From Ianthella basta (Eukaryota; Porifera; Demospongiae; Verongiida; Ianthellidae), in assembly GCA_964019415.1 (NCBI GenBank), contig OZ025873.1, positions 843,125 to 907,124 of the forward strand: a stretch of DNA of 64,000 nt, written 5' to 3'. The position numbers and the translations under genes were made by a program. Position 1 is the stretch's first letter. The number at the start of each line of letters is the position of its first letter. This document shows positions 60,298 to 64,000 of the stretch, one piece after another. A model generated the notes under the pieces. It was given only the letters and a program-made list of their open reading frames with translations. It was not told the DNA's origin and ran no database searches.

Positions 60298-60501
60298 CTT
60301 GAACCAGCTGTGTGGTCACATGACCAGTAAGTGGGCGTGCTGGATACGCCCCATTATGTGATCTCAGACTAGTGATCACCGTGTACTCTCCGTATACTAC
60401 TACCGCCAAGAATTATCGCCCCGAAGGCCGGTGCCGGATTCAGTGCAACCTGCTACAGGCGTTACTGCTACCCTCTCCCACATCCCCCCCTACACCTCAT
60501 C
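60298..60501. promoter_or_regulatory. Bidirectional promoter with palindromic E-box
   Basis: Only 204 bases separate the minus-strand selenoprotein start and the plus-strand start at 60502. The palindrome GGTCACATGACC at 60314-60325 contains a CACATG E-box of MiT/USF type. No TATA box was seen. Shared regulation is inferred from head-to-head spacing. Confidence 0.5.
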
Positions 60502-60565
60502 ATGTCGAGGATTCCTGATTTTGTCTTGGAACAGATTCGTGTATTGGAGCATGAACTAGCCGACG
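60502..60565 (+). CDS. First coding exon of a divergent gene, possibly DIP2
   Basis: ATG with 21 codons and a strong donor (G then GTGAGT) in phase 1: MSRIPDFVLEQIRVLEHELAD, then a split Gly codon. The pattern of a proline, a helix with VLEQ..VLE.EL and an acidic-Gly end resembles the start of the DMAP1-binding domain of DIP2 proteins (L-P-x-E-V-x, LAELELELSEGD). In that family the next residues would be DITQKGYEKKR, but such an exon is not found before the end of the window. The assignment rests on a short stretch. Confidence 0.35.
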
Positions 60566-61075
60566 GTGAGTGGCACTACCGCGTTCTTCCATCGAGGAAA
60601 GCGGCGGAAGAGCTCCAACGCGCGGGCAGGGTCTTGGTGTGTGTGGTCTCAGAGACCGAGTGTAGGCGCCGTTCGGCCTAGGCACAGAGAACAGTAGCGG
60701 CCGTGGGTGCGCGTTTGCGTGGAGTGATTTGCGTTTGGTAGCACTGTCAGTCAAAGCATGTGCGTCTGGAGCCTGTGGCGCGGGAGGGCCTAGAGTTACT
60801 TCAGTGAAGGGCTAGGGGCATGGGCTGTACTGTTGTAGAGCACGCTGGGTCCTGTGCTTCCTGTCATGTAGCGGTGGTAGAGTGTTGTGTTGGTGTACTT
60901 GCTTGCACTAGCCACATCAGCGCTCATGCGCACCGCACACAAGCGTCTCGCACGTGCAAGCGTACCCATGCTAATGTATTGCTGGTGTGGTGAGTGTATG
61001 CATGATCAGTGTTGCTTCAACATGGACAGCACCAGATGCCCCCAATGTACTGGGAGCAGATTAAACCATGCATCA

Positions 61076-62076
61076 CAGGGCCGTCGGAGGCAATTTAGAA
61101 GTGGTAAGGCCATTGGGTGAAGGATACAAAATGTCGTGAGCGAAGCAAGCGAAAAATGTTTTAGCTACTTTTCATTATCATACAGATAACGTTTGCTACA
61201 GATCTGTGCCTCAAGAATGGTGATGCCTTTGCTAGCCCAGCATGCACTCTCGATCAGTCAGTAAGTCGTTTTAAGAGGGTTACATAGATTTCACAATGAT
61301 ATCAGTGATATACAGCAAAAAGCAGCTAAATCATGTTTACTAAACGTTCAGCATTGTATGAAGCTAGATACGTGCCCATGCATAGGCTACACCATAGATA
61401 GTAAAATTACTATCTATGGCTACACATACGTATATATAGCTAAATATTAGATACAATAGCTAGTCTTTGATTTAGCTAGCTAGCATTTCAAAGTTGCTAG
61501 CTATTATGCAAAATCCTCACCTGGTATACCAGCTCTCTTGGAAAGTTCGAGAAACGATCTTCTTCACACCGAATTGACGCTTAGGGTACTGAAAACCTGC
61601 GCGAGGCTGATGAGGCTTGTCACCTATTGTCGGCATTTCTTAGGTCCACGTGCTTCGACGATGAGACCATTTTGAATTGTTACATCGCCGTTAAGGGTAT
61701 AGCGATTCGCTGACGTGTGGTGCTACAAGCCATGCTTCGTAGCGCCAGGTGATGTGGGTCGATTGCCTACGTACGCGCTGCTGGCCTCCATCTTTATTAC
61801 GTTTTGAATCGATTACGTAACAAAACATGGCGGAAGAAAGGAGCGTGCTTGCAAATCGTGAAGTATTGGACCCTACTTGATATCTCCTGTTTCATTGCAT
61901 CTGCTAACAACCTAAGATCATTGATTCTTTGTTTCCTCAACGGTTAGTTAAGGTAGGGTAGGGTTTATCTGGTTTAGTAGCTAAAAACACTGCTTTTGAA
62001 AATTAAAAAACCTGCTAGCTGTTCAAAAAGTGGTACGGCCATGGCCGTACCAGCCGTACCGCCTCCGACGGCCCTG
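61076..62076. mobile_element. hAT-like nonautonomous element, 1001 bp
   Basis: Perfect 16-bp terminal inverted repeats CAGGGCCGTCGGAGGC, with weaker pairing further in (GGTAAGGCCAT and GGTACGGCCAT). The element is flanked by CATCA on both sides (61071-61075 and 62077-62081). The CAGGG tip fits hAT-type elements; a 5-bp target duplication is shorter than the usual 8. No transposase frame was seen and the interior is AT-rich. Confidence 0.7.
61392..61419. repeat. Perfect 13-bp hairpin inside the hAT-like element
   Basis: CCATAGATAGTAA, two A residues, then TTACTATCTATGG. A perfect palindrome-like stem of this length suggests a subterminal or nested element structure. Confidence 0.8.
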
Positions 62077-62893
62077 CATCAAGTGAGATAAGACGATGAG
62101 TGATCTAGTACACACGCACAGACCTGTTCGATTGGAGCCAATACAATTGGAGCCACCAATGTCTGCCCTGTAGCTCCTATTTCCCGTAATGGTAGTAGCT
62201 TGGCGCCGTCTGGTGCTGTGCGGTCAAGGCGAGCAGACCGAGTGTGCTTCACATGACAGCTGATGAAGTATCACTTATACGTTGAGACATGGCACCCTCT
62301 TCAGTGATTGCTGTGTGATTGTCCACGCACTAACTAGCGTATCAATGACCGTGTGCAGCTGTCATATGCACCTGTAGTTCTGTAATGAATAGCACCTGTT
62401 GCGTGGATGTAGTTTGTGGGTTGAGCTAGCTGATGCGTGTCTGTGTATGTTGTTACATGTACATGGGGCGGAGTGGAGGGGATGTTATGTAGATAGCAGG
62501 GGCGGGGAGGGCTGTAGTGTGTGACTTGGCATGTTGCATGGATGTAGGCAATGTATTGGGGCTGGAGTGCATTCAGTGTTGTGTGTAGTCGATGGTATGT
62601 GTGGTCCATTCGACAGCTACAGGCCATGTTTGAACTGTGTAGTTCTGTGAATGGTGACCAATGTGACTTCATTGTACTAGTGTACGATTGTCCTCTCTCT
62701 CTCTCTCCCTTTGTGTGTGTGTGTGTGTGTGTGTGTGTTTACAGTGAGTGTGTACTTTGTGGGCTGTCCTATTCAGTAGTAGTGACACATTACAGCCGTG
62801 AATGGCACACTTCTTGCATGTACGTGTGATCTGAGGTGTGTGTGTAGTCTGTACCTTGCGTGTGTGAGTACCTTACCTGATGGGATGGACAGG

Positions 62894-62933
<40 letters not shown>

Positions 62934-63352
62934 ATGTCATGGGTTGTTCCTGCCACCATTTTCAGCACACGGCAGGTGTAGCTCTTGATGTAGATATGTT
63001 GAAATGGATTGCATTGTATGTGTTTAACGTTCAGTTGTCTGTGACATGTGTTGAGGGGAATGGAGAGAGAAATGGGCATTGATGTGGAGAGTGGGGGGAG
63101 TTTGTGAGGCTGGAGAGTGTATGCTCCCTCTCTGTTGGTACCTTCCATCCTTGTGAGGGAGAAAGGGTGAGGGTGAAGATGACAGTGCAAGGTGTGCAGT
63201 GGTGAGACGTAGAGTGGTATGAGAATGTAATTAATGGTATGAGGTTGAGTGATGTCATGAGGGTGGGTGTTAGTGAAAGTAGTGTTACTAGGTGGTGTGC
63301 TGCCTTCTGTGCCCACCCCCTGCATTCCCCTTGTCTATTATCCCATGAAGCC

Positions 63353-63354
<2 letters not shown>

Positions 63355-63397
<43 letters not shown>
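63355..63397. repeat. (CA)n microsatellite
   Basis: About 21 CA dinucleotides. Confidence 0.95.
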
Positions 63398-63399
<2 letters not shown>

Positions 63400-63541
63400 T
63401 CAAGGACACCTGGTGTGGACTTAACCATATATAGACATGTGTACAAATTGTGTGTTGGGTGGAATGGGCTGGAAGGCATGTGCGTAACATTCAACCAGTG
63501 TCCACCTGGGCTCTCTCTCTCATTGGTCATTTGTACAGCTA

Positions 63542-63543
<2 letters not shown>

Positions 63544-63635
<92 letters not shown>
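63544..63635. repeat. (GT)n microsatellite
   Basis: About 46 GT dinucleotides, shortly before the candidate exons at the right edge. Confidence 0.95.
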
Positions 63636-63638
<3 letters not shown>

Positions 63639-63725
63639 GCTGGTTGATTAGCTCACACAAGCAGTGTCCTTGCAACAACCCAAAGACCTTAATGGTCACT
63701 TCATGTCATCTGACACCTCCACCAG

Positions 63726-64000
63726 GCACTGATAGCTTTACAGCATGTTAGTGCACTGTCCAAGGACACAAGGTCAGACACAACACATTGTACTGGAGTC
63801 AGTGGGGGTCCTATGTATGGAGGGTGGGGTGTTTGGGCAGGAGACAGCTTGTGTGGTACTGTGGAGGAGAGTGCCTGTGTTTCCTGCACACCTGGTGCTA
63901 CTTCCACACTAACTGAGGATGCCTTTCTGCCAACTGGTGGCTGTCAACAGTGATGCACTGGCCTTCCTTGGTATGAGAGGCTTCAACTCCAGCTTGTTTG
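63726..64000 (+). CDS. Two candidate exons of an unknown plus-strand gene
   Basis: 63726-63772 follows the acceptor CCTCCACCAG and reads ALIALQHVSALSKDT, ending AG before GTCAGA. 63951-64000 follows GTCAACAG and completes the codon to Ser, then reads DALAFLGMRGFNSSLF to the window edge. The join is in phase and the peptide looks structured, but both exons are short and the protein family was not recognised. They may belong to the gene starting at 60502. The 178 bases between are intron-like. Confidence 0.3.

Larger units (their letters stand above)
60566..63725. other. Long first intron or intergenic stretch
   Basis: Holds a 1-kb transposon, GT/CA microsatellites (62714-62738, 62896-62931, 63355-63397, 63544-63635) and no exon I can defend. 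A possible acceptor before 62957 opens a frame (HTAGVALDVDMLKWIALYVF) but no good donor follows. Confidence 0.45.

Noticed and set aside
60887-61120. Cysteine-rich 77-codon plus-strand frame
   Set aside because: It runs into the hAT-like element, has no splice or initiation context and resembles no known domain.

Overview
The window is animal genomic DNA. Genes are split into many small exons with GT-AG introns, GT/CA microsatellites are abundant, and an importin-beta gene aligns along its whole length with metazoan KPNB1. Expanded death-fold genes, compact introns and a SelL-type selenoprotein suggest an aquatic invertebrate, most likely a sponge or another early-branching animal. The lineage is an inference; the sequence does not name the species.

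Positions 1 to about 50,700 are a nested segmental duplication. Four paralogous plus-strand genes lie in tandem: X0 (3' part only, about 3222-7305), X1 (13135-21409), X2 (23252-32588) and X3 (39097-46948). Each starts with tiny, variable 5' exons. These are followed by an array of about 925-bp repeats, each carrying one CARD-like half-domain exon of symmetric phase 1. Next come one large exon of about 350 codons with an internal two-fold repeat, a basic and acidic linker resembling a nuclear localisation signal, and a C-terminal death-fold exon. X0, X2 and X3 end in a CARD-like domain; X1 ends in a death domain. Two orphan death-domain exons (11607-11923 and the frameshifted 37243-37557) sit at the left edges of the duplication units.

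Downstream of X0, X2 and X3 the importin-beta promoter and exons 1-5 recur three times (7905-10493, 33195-35800, 47668-50166). Only the third copy continues into a complete gene: 26 exons, 879 codons, ending at 58495. The first two are truncated copies whose exons remain almost identical to the functional ones. They end near a 26-bp minisatellite, and the unit junction lies at a GT tract.

From 58,500 to 64,000 the sequence is single copy. On the minus strand, 60297-59335, one uninterrupted reading frame contains two in-frame UGA codons in a UxxU arrangement at the thiol-redox site of an AhpC/TSA-like (Prx-like2) fold, and a convincing SECIS element lies just after the stop. This fits selenoprotein L (SelL). 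A divergent plus-strand gene begins at 60502, possibly the DMAP1-binding N terminus of DIP2. Its long first intron holds a 1-kb hAT-like element with perfect 16-bp terminal repeats.

All gene models are hand-built from splice-site motifs, phase consistency and paralog comparison. None was checked with software.
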